A stretch of 64,000 nt of DNA from positions 40,390 through 104,389 of the forward strand of contig DATCJO010000123.1 of the NCBI GenBank assembly GCA_036562765.1. Direction: 5' to 3'. The stretch is from JAAYFT01 sp036562765. GTDB taxonomy: Bacteria > Bacillota > Clostridia > Tissierellales > Tissierellaceae. Of this stretch, positions 32,689 through 41,131 are shown piece after piece. The position numbers and the translations under genes were made by a program. How positions within the stretch are numbered: the first letter of the stretch is position 1; the number at the start of each line of letters is the position of its first letter. The notes under the pieces were generated by a model. It was given only the letters and a program-made list of their open reading frames with translations. It was not told the DNA's origin and did no database searches.

Positions 32689-32979
32689 CTATGCTAATTC
32701 TTCTATTGGATAAACACTAACTTGTTTTTTATTCTTTCCTTTTCTTTCAAATCTAACTACGCCATCAATCTTAGCGAAAAGAGTATCATCGCCACCTCTT
32801 CCAACATTTAAACCAGGATGTATTTTTGTTCCTCTTTGTCTAACTAGAATGTTTCCTGCTAATACTAATTCGCCATCTCCTCTTTTAACACCAAGTCTTT
32901 TAGCTTCACTGTCCCTACCGTTTCTTGAGCTACCTACTCCTTTTTTAGAAGCGAATAATTGCAAATTCAACTTAATCAT
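32689..32979 (-). CDS. rpmA: 50S ribosomal protein L27 with cleavable N-terminus
   Basis: L27 reaches toward the peptidyl transferase centre with its N-terminal tail. The 96 residues begin MIKLNLQLFA-SKKGVGSSRNGRDS. The LNLQLFA extension is the Firmicute pre-sequence that must be removed by the Prp protease, whose gene is directly upstream. The core has RGTKIHPGLNVGRGGDDTLFA. The ATG at 32979 overlaps the prp stop (TGATG) and follows AGGAGGTG. Confidence 0.96.
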   Translation of the reverse strand: MIKLNLQLFASKKGVGSSRNGRDSEAKRLGVKRGDGELVLAGNILVRQRGTKIHPGLNVGRGGDDTLFAKIDGVVRFERKGKNKKQVSVYPIEELA

Positions 32980-33329
32980 CACTCACACCTCCTATTCTCG
33001 AGCTTCACATACTCTGGATAGCCTTCTGCTACTGACTTAATACCTATAAACAAAGTTTCCAGTACTGTTTGAGTATCTTTCAGTTTTGAAATCTCAATGT
33101 CATTAGGTAACTCTACACTAAGAAATCCTCTTTCCTCATCTATATTATACCTTATACTTTCTTCCTTTAAGCCACAAACATCTACTAAAGACATTAATGC
33201 TGTTTGTGCTAAAACTGATACAGCTGCACATACAATGTCCCTGCCGTATTCATCGTATTTTGCATGTCCATTTACTATATATTTCTTAATGTAATTATCT
33301 TTGTCCCTAAAAAATCTAACAGTAATCAT
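32979..33329 (-). CDS. prp: Ribosomal-processing cysteine protease Prp
   Basis: Prp (YsxB) cuts the N-terminal extension of L27 before ribosome assembly. The protein, about 116 residues from the ATG at 33329, contains the catalytic His in VNGHAKY (about 21) and Cys in DIVCAAVS (about 33), the standard dyad. Its place between rplU and rpmA is conserved across Firmicutes. An upstream TTG (33338) overlaps the rplU stop and is less likely. Weak ribosome site, so coupling to rplU is expected. Confidence 0.93.
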   Translation of the reverse strand: MITVRFFRDKDNYIKKYIVNGHAKYDEYGRDIVCAAVSVLAQTALMSLVDVCGLKEESIRYNIDEERGFLSVELPNDIEISKLKDTQTVLETLFIGIKSVAEGYPEYVKLENRRCE

Positions 33330-33330
33330 A

Positions 33331-33642
33331 TTAGCCAATTATATTTTCTATTCTAACTTTTGTATATGGTTGACGGTGACCTTTCTTTCTTCTATAGTTC
33401 TTCTTTGGCTTATACTTGAAAACGATGATCTTTTCTCCTTTGCCATGTTCTAAAACTTTTGCTTCAACCTTTGCACCATCAACATAAGGCTTACCTACTT
33501 CAATATTTCCTTCCTTTGATACCAATAGGACTTTATCGAAGGAAATATTTGAACCTTCTTCTGCATTTAATTTTTCAACTAATATTTCATCACCTGGTTG
33601 AACTTTATATTGTTTTCCACCTGTTTCAATTACTGCGTACAT
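33331..33642 (-). CDS. rplU: 50S ribosomal protein L21
   Basis: L21 binds 23S rRNA and is a primary member of the L21-L27 operon. The 103 residues start MYAVIETGGKQYKVQPGD and end with a basic segment (KYKPKKNYRRKKGHRQPYT) followed by IENIIG. Strong ribosome site GAGGAGGTG before the ATG. A structured 5' leader lies upstream and probably gives feedback control. Confidence 0.96.
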   Translation of the reverse strand: MYAVIETGGKQYKVQPGDEILVEKLNAEEGSNISFDKVLLVSKEGNIEVGKPYVDGAKVEAKVLEHGKGEKIIVFKYKPKKNYRRKKGHRQPYTKVRIENIIG

Positions 33643-33651
33643 TGATTCGCA

Positions 33652-33735
33652 CCTCCTCTAACCTAGTCTCGCCAATACAGGGTGTCGTAAAAACGAACTT
33701 CATAACCCAGATTGAGCGGCTCTCACCCCAATAGT
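33652..33735 (-). ncRNA. Structured 5' leader of the L21 operon
   Basis: Between the RNase E/G gene and rplU the transcript can form a closing stem GGGTG / CACCC (about 33731 and 33681), a small GAG-CC-GCTC hairpin and TCGT-TTTT-ACGA, followed by TATTGGCGAGAC before the ribosome site. This fits the position and size of the L21 leader known from Bacillus relatives. The assignment to that family is from position and fold, not from an alignment. Confidence 0.6.
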
Positions 33736-33763
33736 TTAACAGAAATTAAAATCATTGTCAATC

Positions 33764-34993
33764 CTAAATTTCCAAGATATTGCCTCTTCCATTACATGTA
33801 GGACATGTTTTATAAAAGTCTGAAGATAAAGACCTTCTAATTTTCTTTCTCGTTAATTCTACTAATCCAAGTTTCGTAATGTCAATAATGTTAACTTTTA
33901 TCTTATCTTTCTTAATATATTCTCTTAATGTATTTAACACTAAATCTTCATGGGAGTCATCTCTCATATCTATAAAATCTATAATTATTATTCCTCCTAT
34001 GTCCCTAAGCCTAATCTGTCTTGCTATTTCCTCTGCAGCTTCCAAATTTGTTTTTAATATTGTGTCTTCTAAAGAGCTGATGCCTGTATATTTGCCTGTA
34101 TTAACATCTATAACTGTCAAAGCCTCTGTTTCATCAATTACTAAATACCCACCACTTTTTAAAGGAACTTTTTTCTCCAGTGCTATCCTAATATCTTTCT
34201 GTATCACTGTGTCATAGTCTATGGAAAAATCAGGATTTAATTTCAGTTTATCTGAAAACTTAAATGGAAAATACTCTTCCATTTGAATTAGCTCATTATA
34301 CACATCTTTGCTGTTAACAATTATTTTTTCTGTGTTTTCATTATAATTGTCCCTAATAATTTGGTACGCTAAAGTTGGTTCTTTATATATCAACTTGGGA
34401 CAAGGGAGGAAATTTTTTTCCTTTTGAATTTTTTTGTATATGTCGTGTAAAATATCATATTCCTCTTTCAATATTGACTCATCAACATATTCAGAGGCAG
34501 TTCTAAAGATTAATCCCATGTCATCTCTAATAATCCTTTCCCCAACTTCCTTTAGATAATTAATCCTTTCAATATCTGTAATTTTCTTTGAAATATTAAT
34601 TTTATTAGAGAAAGGGGTAAAAACAATAAATCTTCCTGGAATTTCAATGTGAGTCGTTACCTTTGCCCCTTTGTTCCCGTAGGGTTCCTTTACTACCTGA
34701 ACTATTATTTCCTCACCAGACTTTACTATATCTGAAATATTACATTTCTGATTAGTATACATCAGTTCCCTAGGTAAAGCATCTTTTACATTGAGATATG
34801 CATTCTTTGATTCCCCTATGTTGACAAAGGCTGCTTCCATACCCTGCAGTACATTAACTACTCTTCCTCTATAGATATTGCCTACAAGCTTTTTCTGGCC
34901 TTTTTTTTCCAGATGAAATTCAACAAGCCTTCCGTCTTCCACAATGCCTACTCTATTTAAATCTTTTGAAGAATCAATGAAAATATACATCAT
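33764..34993 (-). CDS. rng: Ribonuclease E/G family endoribonuclease
   Basis: A 409-residue RNase G-like enzyme that cuts single-stranded AU-rich RNA and may process 5S or 16S precursors. It contains an S1 RNA-binding region (GNIYRGRVVNVLQGMEAAFVNIG, about 38-60), the catalytic aspartates in VIDVNTGKYTG (about 300) and IIIIDFIDMRDD (about 343), and the zinc-link CPTCNGRG at the C-terminus. It lacks the long C-terminal scaffold of E. coli RNase E. It lies between the radical-SAM pair and rplU. Confidence 0.93.
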   Translation of the reverse strand: MMYIFIDSSKDLNRVGIVEDGRLVEFHLEKKGQKKLVGNIYRGRVVNVLQGMEAAFVNIGESKNAYLNVKDALPRELMYTNQKCNISDIVKSGEEIIVQVVKEPYGNKGAKVTTHIEIPGRFIVFTPFSNKINISKKITDIERINYLKEVGERIIRDDMGLIFRTASEYVDESILKEEYDILHDIYKKIQKEKNFLPCPKLIYKEPTLAYQIIRDNYNENTEKIIVNSKDVYNELIQMEEYFPFKFSDKLKLNPDFSIDYDTVIQKDIRIALEKKVPLKSGGYLVIDETEALTVIDVNTGKYTGISSLEDTILKTNLEAAEEIARQIRLRDIGGIIIIDFIDMRDDSHEDLVLNTLREYIKKDKIKVNIIDITKLGLVELTRKKIRRSLSSDFYKTCPTCNGRGNILEI

Positions 34994-35007
34994 ATTAACA
35001 CTCCCAA

Positions 35008-35700
35008 CTATAAGGGCTTATATAGCTTTCCGTTTTTTTCTCCATAAAGGCCAATTCTCTTTATTCTCAACGAGTCCATATCAATATTTAAATTACAGCC
35101 CTTATCTAATGCATGAATAAAATCGACAGGATTTAAATTCCCACTGCTTCCAGTTTTAATTCTAGCTTTTAAAATTATATTTTCACCATTCTTTTTCACT
35201 TCTACATCCTTTATAAAAGGCTTTATATCTACTTCTTTTTTATCTTCTTTCCCTTTCTTCTTTGAAATTTTAGTAACAATTATCTCATGGCTTTTTAACC
35301 AGCTACTCACCATTTCATCTAATTTTTCTAATGTCTCCATATTTTCAATGTCAAAATTAAATTCATAATCAGCCCATTCAATTATGGAATTTATGGATTC
35401 TGACTTATCTAAATACTTAGCTTTAACAATTTGAACATCTTTAGGCAGTACCTTATTCATCCTGTCAATAAACTCATTTATAGGCACATATTCTAATTCA
35501 ATATCCATATACTCTTCTTCTGATTCTATACCCAGAGACAATGGGGCTGCAATGGAGAACTTTGGTTGAGGGTTGAAGCCTTCAGAGTATTTTACTGGAA
35601 TATCAGCCCTGTTGAAGGACCTTTGGAATAACCTCATTAAATCCAAATGGGAAATGTATCTCATATAATTCTTTTTATTAAATATCACCCTCAAGACCAT
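35008..35700 (-). CDS. Radical-SAM-associated protein (TIGR03936/DUF2344)
   Basis: A 230-residue protein always found beside a B12-binding radical SAM protein. It starts at the ATG at 35700 (MVLRVIFNKKNYMRYISHLDLMRLFQRSF), with GGAGG just upstream. An earlier in-frame ATG lies inside the upstream gene and is rejected. Conserved blocks are RYISHLDLMR and YSEGFNPQPKFSIAAPLSLGIESEEEYMDIEL. The start overlaps the upstream stop (TAATG). The biochemical role is unknown, but modification of RNA has been suggested from its association with RNase E/G and ribosomal genes. Confidence 0.88.
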   Translation of the reverse strand: MVLRVIFNKKNYMRYISHLDLMRLFQRSFNRADIPVKYSEGFNPQPKFSIAAPLSLGIESEEEYMDIELEYVPINEFIDRMNKVLPKDVQIVKAKYLDKSESINSIIEWADYEFNFDIENMETLEKLDEMVSSWLKSHEIIVTKISKKKGKEDKKEVDIKPFIKDVEVKKNGENIILKARIKTGSSGNLNPVDFIHALDKGCNLNIDMDSLRIKRIGLYGEKNGKLYKPL

Positions 35701-37541
35701 TATTTTCCTCCTCTCATTACACACCCAACTATTCCGCAGCCCCTGCATCCATGCCTGCAGTCGTCAGTAGTTTTACCCTCTAATGATTTCTTGTATTCTC
35801 TAATTAGAAATTCTTTAGATACCATTGGATCAATAAAATCCCAAGGCAAGATTTCATCTAAATCCCTTTGCCTATGTGCATAGAAGCTGCCATCAATATT
35901 TAGCTCTTCCATTGCTTCAATCCAGTTTTCATAATTAAAGTAATCAGACCAGCTATCGAATTTACATCCTTTTTCCCATGCTCTGAGGATTAACTTGGAT
36001 ATTCTTCTGTCTCCACGGGCAAGTACAGCTTCCAAATAACTAAGTCTTGGGTCGTGATAATTGAATGTAATCTTTTTATCCCTTATATTTTCCTTTAAAA
36101 GGCGGGCCTTTCTATAAAACTCATCAATGCTGTTTTGTCCAACCCATTGGAAAGGTGTAAAAGGCTTAGGAACAAAACATGAAGCTGATACAGTTATCTT
36201 TAAATTCCCTTTTCTTTTTTCTTTTGGCATTGAGAAAAATATATCCTTTACTTTGTAAGCAAGCTCCTTTATCCCCAATACATCTTCATCTGTTTCAGTA
36301 GGCAATCCTATCATGAAGTAGAGTTTAACGCTTGACCACCCTTCTTCAAATACTTTTGTAATAGTATTTACCAAGTCTTCCTCTGTTACACCTTTATTTA
36401 TTACATCCCTTAGCCTTTGGCTGCCTGCTTCTGGTGCAAAGGTAAGTCCAGTTTTCCTAACCTTTTCTATTTCTTTTAATATATCTATGGCAAAGGTATC
36501 CAACCTTAAGGAAGGCAGAGATACTCCTATTTTCTTTTTTTCAAACCTTTCCATTAACATTGAGATTAGCAAATACAGTTCTGAATAGTCACAAGAACTT
36601 AAAGAAGAAAGAGATACATTTTCATATCCTGTACTTTCTATTAGCTTTTCTGCTAATTCAACTAACTTGTCTACAGATTTTTCCCTTATTGGCCTATAGA
36701 TAATGCCTGCTTGACAAAATCTGCAGCCATGGGTACATCCTCTAAAGATTTCCAACATAACTCTATCATGTACTGTTTCTATATATGGGACTATCATCTT
36801 TTCAGGTGAAAACATGTTATTTAAATTTGTTATCATTCTTTTTCTTATTTTCTTAGGTGCTGCTGGATTAATTGGAATCATATCCTTGATTGTATTATCG
36901 TCATTATATAAAACTTCATAAAATCTTGGAACATACACTCCCTCGATGGCAGCCACTTTTCCCAAGAATCCATCTCTAGAACCCTTTTTCTCCTTATGTT
37001 CCTTGTATAAATTCAAAATCTCTAAAATTACTTCTTCCCCTTCTCCTATTACAAAAAAGTCTATAAAATCAGCCAGTGGCTCTGGGTTATATGCACATGG
37101 GCCACCTGCAATAACAAATGGATCCCCATCTTTTCTTTCCTTAGATAAAAGGGGAATTCCTGCCAAATCCAAAATATTTAATATATTTGTATAACTCATT
37201 TCATATTGCAGTGTAAAACCTAAAAAGTCAAAGTTTTTTACTTCTTCCTTGCTTTCCAATGTAAATAGCGGAAGGTTTTCCTTCCTCATTTCCTCTTCCA
37301 TGTCTACCCATGGTGCAAAAACCCTTTCACATGCAAAATCTTCTTCTTTGTTTATTAAATTATATATTATATGAAGCCCTAAATGGGACATTCCAACATC
37401 ATAAACATCAGGAAATGAGAAAGCAAATTTTACCTTTACCTTATTTAAATCCTTATTTATGGAGTTTTGCTCCATTCCTATATATCTAGCAGGTTTCTCT
37501 ACTTTATTTAAAATCCTGTCTAAAACCTTAGTATTTATCAT
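35700..37541 (-). CDS. B12-binding-like radical SAM protein (TIGR03960)
   Basis: A 613-residue radical SAM enzyme. The N-terminal half resembles a B12-binding domain (VKVKFAFSFPDVYDVGMSHLG, about 35-55). The SAM cluster motif is CTHGCRFCQAG (about 268-275). A C-terminal stretch includes a cysteine-rich end, CRHGCRGCGIVGC (about 595-607), which may hold an additional cluster. The next gene is its usual partner. The substrate is not known. The ATG follows AGGTGGAAACGG. Confidence 0.9.
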   Translation of the reverse strand: MINTKVLDRILNKVEKPARYIGMEQNSINKDLNKVKVKFAFSFPDVYDVGMSHLGLHIIYNLINKEEDFACERVFAPWVDMEEEMRKENLPLFTLESKEEVKNFDFLGFTLQYEMSYTNILNILDLAGIPLLSKERKDGDPFVIAGGPCAYNPEPLADFIDFFVIGEGEEVILEILNLYKEHKEKKGSRDGFLGKVAAIEGVYVPRFYEVLYNDDNTIKDMIPINPAAPKKIRKRMITNLNNMFSPEKMIVPYIETVHDRVMLEIFRGCTHGCRFCQAGIIYRPIREKSVDKLVELAEKLIESTGYENVSLSSLSSCDYSELYLLISMLMERFEKKKIGVSLPSLRLDTFAIDILKEIEKVRKTGLTFAPEAGSQRLRDVINKGVTEEDLVNTITKVFEEGWSSVKLYFMIGLPTETDEDVLGIKELAYKVKDIFFSMPKEKRKGNLKITVSASCFVPKPFTPFQWVGQNSIDEFYRKARLLKENIRDKKITFNYHDPRLSYLEAVLARGDRRISKLILRAWEKGCKFDSWSDYFNYENWIEAMEELNIDGSFYAHRQRDLDEILPWDFIDPMVSKEFLIREYKKSLEGKTTDDCRHGCRGCGIVGCVMRGGK

Positions 37542-37600
37542 CCGTTTCCACCTTTCATATTTTCTATTTAAGGTTATTTTTACTCCTATTATTAATTTAA

Positions 37601-37622
37601 TACCTCGGGTAACCCCGAGGTA
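37601..37622 (-). terminator. Hairpin after the small membrane protein gene
   Basis: A 9-bp GC-rich stem (TACCTCGGG 37601-37609 with CCCGAGGTA 37614-37622) just after the stop at 37628. The T tract on the minus strand is poor (TTAAATTAATAAT), but the stem is the strongest in this stretch. Confidence 0.65.
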
Positions 37623-37627
37623 TGGAT

Positions 37628-37921
37628 TTATTTTTTATCTATCATGGTATCAGCCAGTTCTTCTAATGTTACTTTAGAAGTATTTACTATTTTTACTAAA
37701 GCATCTTTAATCTTTTTGCCATCTTCTTTAAAGCTGAAATCATAATAAATATTTCTTTCTATGATATCTAGAATTTTATTTGTAGTATTAATATTTATCA
37801 ATTTTATAATAAAAATTCCTAATAAAACAGCAAAAACAATTATTGCTTGATTAATTAGCTTATTTAAAAACACATTTAAAATTTTCTTTATGTTGTTAGC
37901 AGTTAAAATTTTTCTATTCAT
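37628..37921 (-). CDS. Small membrane protein of unknown function
   Basis: A 97-residue protein with a basic N-terminus, one strong membrane helix (about 22-42, AIIVFAVLLGIFIIKL) and a charged outer or cytoplasmic part of about 50 residues with no cysteines. The ATG follows TGAGGTGATTTA, a good ribosome site. It lies between apbE and the radical-SAM operon, on the same strand, with terminator-like hairpins on the downstream side. I do not recognise its family. Confidence 0.6.
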   Translation of the reverse strand: MNRKILTANNIKKILNVFLNKLINQAIIVFAVLLGIFIIKLININTTNKILDIIERNIYYDFSFKEDGKKIKDALVKIVNTSKVTLEELADTMIDKK

Positions 37922-37982
37922 TTAAATCACCTCAATTAATATATATTATTTAATTGAGGTGAAATTTATGTCAAAATCAAAA

Positions 37983-39038
37983 TTATTCTACTATTTTAAA
38001 AGACGAATTTCCAACGATGAAATTATCTTTCAAACCTGAAGTCAAGTAAATAGATTTATCTTTTGTTATAAAAATTGCTTCTATATCTTCAATTGAGTTG
38101 ACAAATTCCATTCCTTTATCTAATCCCATGGCAAATATGGTAGTAGATAAAGCATCGCCATCAATCGAACTATTTGTTATTATACTTACCCCAGTTAATT
38201 CATTTTCAACGGGGTATCCTGTAGAAGTATCAAGAATATGATGATATTTTTTGCCATTATAATAGAAATATCTTTCATAATCTCCCGATGTAACCACTGA
38301 CTTATCTGTTACTTCAATTATTCCTGCATAGTTTCCCTTTGGGCTAAAGGGGTCTTGGATACCTATCCTAAAACTAGAGCCATTTAATTTTTTGCCTAGA
38401 ATATATAAATTTCCTCCTAAATCAACTATTGCACTTTTCACATTGTTTTCTTCCAAAATCCTCTTAACTTCATCTGCTGCGTATCCCTTTACAATACTGC
38501 CTAGAGTAATTCTCATTCCCTTTTTCTTAAGATAAACTTGATTATTTCCTAGCAATTCCAAATCATTATAATTCACAAGGCTTTTTGCTTCCTCTATTTC
38601 TTCTTCAGAAGGTATATGATCCCTTTCTGTTTCTTCACCATCTATCTCCCACAAATCAGCTAAAGTACCTATTGTAGGGTCATATACACCATTAGAAAGC
38701 TTTGCATAATACATAGCCTTTTCCAAGACATAATAAGTGTCAGAATTAACTGTAACAGGCTGAATCCCAGCATTTTTATTTATATTACTTACATCGCTTG
38801 TTTCAATAGTAGAACTCATTCTATCTTCTATTTCTTTCAGCCTATCGAAAACCTTATCTAATATTTTCTCATCTTGATTATCGTAGATTCTAACAGTCAT
38901 TACTGTATCCATGAGGAACTCTGTTCTTGCTAAGAACTCTGAATTTTTAGTTGTGTTATTTTGAGTACTGCTGCATCCTGTCAACAAGACAGCTATAAAA
39001 AAAATTGCAATAACTGACTTGATATTCAGTTTCTTCAT
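37983..39038 (-). CDS. apbE: FAD:protein FMN transferase (ApbE), lipoprotein
   Basis: ApbE attaches FMN covalently to a threonine of target proteins using FAD. From the ATG at 39038 (after GGAGTGATTTG) it has a lipoprotein signal with lipobox LLTGC (Cys about 22), placing it outside the membrane. Family motifs include FLMDTVMTVRIYD, VLEKAMYYAKLSNGVYDPTIGTLADLW (about 105-130), ITLGSIVKGYAAD (about 174-186), DLGGNLYILG and DGDALSTTIFAMG (about 293-305). The adjacent lipoprotein with two FMN domains and the Rnf subunits are likely substrates. Confidence 0.94.
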   Translation of the reverse strand: MKKLNIKSVIAIFFIAVLLTGCSSTQNNTTKNSEFLARTEFLMDTVMTVRIYDNQDEKILDKVFDRLKEIEDRMSSTIETSDVSNINKNAGIQPVTVNSDTYYVLEKAMYYAKLSNGVYDPTIGTLADLWEIDGEETERDHIPSEEEIEEAKSLVNYNDLELLGNNQVYLKKKGMRITLGSIVKGYAADEVKRILEENNVKSAIVDLGGNLYILGKKLNGSSFRIGIQDPFSPKGNYAGIIEVTDKSVVTSGDYERYFYYNGKKYHHILDTSTGYPVENELTGVSIITNSSIDGDALSTTIFAMGLDKGMEFVNSIEDIEAIFITKDKSIYLTSGLKDNFIVGNSSFKIVE

Positions 39039-39060
39039 CAAATCACTCCATATCATTTGA

Positions 39061-39087
39061 AAAACCCTAACGTAATGTTAGGGTTTT
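39061..39087 (-). terminator. Terminator of the FMN-binding lipoprotein gene
   Basis: Stem AACCCTAAC / GTTAGGGTT (39063-39071, 39077-39085) with a GTAAT loop and A4/T5 flanks. It would reduce read-through into apbE. Confidence 0.85.
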
Positions 39088-39091
39088 TCTA

Positions 39092-39901
39092 CTATTTTGC
39101 ATTGCTTAAAGCTTTGTTTACTAATTCAATAACATTTGTCCTTGTTGATGTAGCACCTGTAATGCTGTCAACATTCAATCCTTCAGTTCCATTGTTGTCA
39201 ATTATCAACTTTTGAAGTTCTTTAGCAACTTCAATGGAACGTGGATAGCTGTAGTTTTCAGTAGTCTTCCTATCGCCTTTCTTTGCTGTTTCCATATCTT
39301 CAACAGCTACTTCAGCGTAATCAAGACCTACTATTTGACCATCCTTAACTGTTACTTTAACTTGTGCTAACCAGCCATGGCTTGCTTCATCAGCTTGTGC
39401 TTCATAAACGCCATCTTTATAAACTGGTTCATAAGTTTCTCCCTTAGCAGCTTTGTCCAATAGTTCTTTTACTATTTCCTTGAAGTGTTCTTTTGTATGA
39501 GTTGCTCCAGATACTGCATCATAGTCGATTTCATCAAGATTTTTCTTTTCATTGAATTGTTCATTTAAATTAGCTATAACCTTAACACCATCAACGTATG
39601 GATAGTTTGATTCATTCTTTGCTTCCCCTGAAGTTGCTAAGTATTCATTGTATTCTAATGATTCAATTTCACCATTCTTAACAACTAACTTAGCCATTGG
39701 GAAGTTTCCATTTTCACTAACTTCTTCCTTGATTAAGTAAGTTCCATCAACTAACTTATTTTCTCCACTTACTGGAGTTGTATTTTCTTCAGTTTGGCCC
39801 TTACTTTCATCTACAGGTGCTTCATTCTTACTTGAACATCCAGTAAATACTGTTATCATTAGCAATAAGCACATTACTAATGCCAATACTTTTTTAAACA
39901 T
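39092..39901 (-). CDS. Lipoprotein with two FMN-binding domains (PplA-like)
   Basis: A 269-residue secreted flavoprotein. The ATG at 39901 follows AGGAGG; an upstream start at 39982 has no ribosome site and would bury the signal peptide. The signal ends in lipobox FTGC (Cys22). After a Ser/Thr/Glu linker come two similar FMN-binding domains with flavinylation motifs DAVSGAT (Thr134) and DSITGAT (Thr251). The layout resembles PplA of Listeria, which carries electrons across the cell wall. An ApbE gene is the next one, and Rnf lies 10 kb away. Confidence 0.88.
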   Translation of the reverse strand: MFKKVLALVMCLLLMITVFTGCSSKNEAPVDESKGQTEENTTPVSGENKLVDGTYLIKEEVSENGNFPMAKLVVKNGEIESLEYNEYLATSGEAKNESNYPYVDGVKVIANLNEQFNEKKNLDEIDYDAVSGATHTKEHFKEIVKELLDKAAKGETYEPVYKDGVYEAQADEASHGWLAQVKVTVKDGQIVGLDYAEVAVEDMETAKKGDRKTTENYSYPRSIEVAKELQKLIIDNNGTEGLNVDSITGATSTRTNVIELVNKALSNAK

Positions 39902-40017
39902 CTTACTCTTCCTCCTGTTTTTTATAATATTTGTCTTTAGTTTACAGTATATAATTATATAATATAGTTTGTTATATATCAATACTTATTTTTTTACAAC
40001 TTGTCCAATATTTCTTA

Positions 40018-40290
40018 CTAGTTCTTTACCTTTAAAATCGGAATGTTGGCGACTAATGCTGAAATTGTAGTATTATCAGATTCCCTTCTCATCCTTGTTA
40101 ATTTAATATCTAATCCTTCTTCATCTATATCTACATATTCTGATATTACCCTAATTATGTCACTTTTTATCATTTCTAAAAATTTAGGTGACAAATCTGC
40201 CCTATCATGAACTAACACCAGTTTTAATCTTTCTTTTGCAATATTTTTGCTTTTTTCTTCTTTTCTCCCAAACAATCTTGAAAAAGCCAT
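40018..40290 (-). CDS. minE: Cell-division topological factor MinE
   Basis: MinE drives MinD off the membrane, making MinCD oscillate so that septation occurs at mid-cell. The 90 residues have an amphipathic N-terminus (MAFSRLFGRK), the MinD-activating segment ERLKLVLVHDRADLSP (about 21-36) and a C-terminal topological-specificity domain. Together with minC and minD this gives an oscillating Min system. Bacillus uses DivIVA/MinJ instead. Confidence 0.94.
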   Translation of the reverse strand: MAFSRLFGRKEEKSKNIAKERLKLVLVHDRADLSPKFLEMIKSDIIRVISEYVDIDEEGLDIKLTRMRRESDNTTISALVANIPILKVKN

Positions 40291-40301
40291 GGATTTTCCC
40301 C

Positions 40302-41114
40302 CTATTTACCAAATAATAACTTTAGGACTTTACTTAATTTTCCTTCTTGGTATTCATCCAAGTTCAACAACTCAACTTCTTCTCCCAAGATTCTCCTGGA
40401 AATATTTCTATATGCCTTGCCTGATAGGGCTTTTTCATCCATTACAACTGGTTCACCTTTGTTAGTTGAAACTACTATTGCTTCATCATCGGGTACTATT
40501 CCCAATAATTCAATGGCCAATATATCAATGATATCGTCAATACTCATCATGTCTCCTCTGCGCACCATATCCTGTTTGATTCTATTAATTATTAGCTTTG
40601 GATTATGTAATCCTTTTGCTTCCAACAAGCCAATTACCCTGTCTGCATCCCTAACTGCAGATACTTCTGGAGTAGTTACAATTACTGCCCAGTCTGCCCC
40701 TGCAACAGAATTTTGAAAACCTTGCTCAATTCCTGCAGGTGAATCTATTAAAACATAATCAAATTCCTTTTTAAGCTCATTGACTAAGTCTCTCATTTGC
40801 TCTGGGCTTACTGCAGTCTTATCTTTTGTCTGAGCTGCAGGCAAAAGATACAACTTATCAAACCTTTTATCTCTTATTAATGCTTGCTTTAATCTGCAGT
40901 TTTTTTCCACAACATCAACCAAATCATACACTATTCTATTTTCCAATCCCATTACAACATCAAGATTTCTCAGTCCGATATCGGCATCAACAACTACAAC
41001 TGACTTGCCTAATAGGGCTAAGCCTGTCCCAAGATTTGCTGTTGTAGTAGTTTTCCCTACTCCACCTTTTCCTGATGTTATTACTATGGCAGTACCTAAT
41101 TTTTCATTATCCAT
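40302..41114 (-). CDS. minD: Septum-site determining ATPase MinD
   Basis: MinD is a membrane-bound deviant Walker ATPase that carries MinC and responds to MinE. The 270 residues show GKGGVGKTTTTANLG (about 15-29), VVVDADIGLRNLD (about 39-51), the DSPAGIEQGF motif (about 124) and a C-terminal amphipathic membrane-targeting helix (KLSKVLKLLFGK). The ATG follows AAAGGGGGAAAG. It lies between minC and minE. Confidence 0.96.
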   Translation of the reverse strand: MDNEKLGTAIVITSGKGGVGKTTTTANLGTGLALLGKSVVVVDADIGLRNLDVVMGLENRIVYDLVDVVEKNCRLKQALIRDKRFDKLYLLPAAQTKDKTAVSPEQMRDLVNELKKEFDYVLIDSPAGIEQGFQNSVAGADWAVIVTTPEVSAVRDADRVIGLLEAKGLHNPKLIINRIKQDMVRRGDMMSIDDIIDILAIELLGIVPDDEAIVVSTNKGEPVVMDEKALSGKAYRNISRRILGEEVELLNLDEYQEGKLSKVLKLLFGK

Positions 41115-41131
41115 AAGCTTTCCCCCTTTAA

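Noticed and set aside
39902..39982. N-terminal extension of the FMN-binding lipoprotein from an upstream ATG
   Set aside because: It lacks a ribosome site and would bury the lipoprotein signal; the ATG at 39901 has AGGAGG at the right distance.
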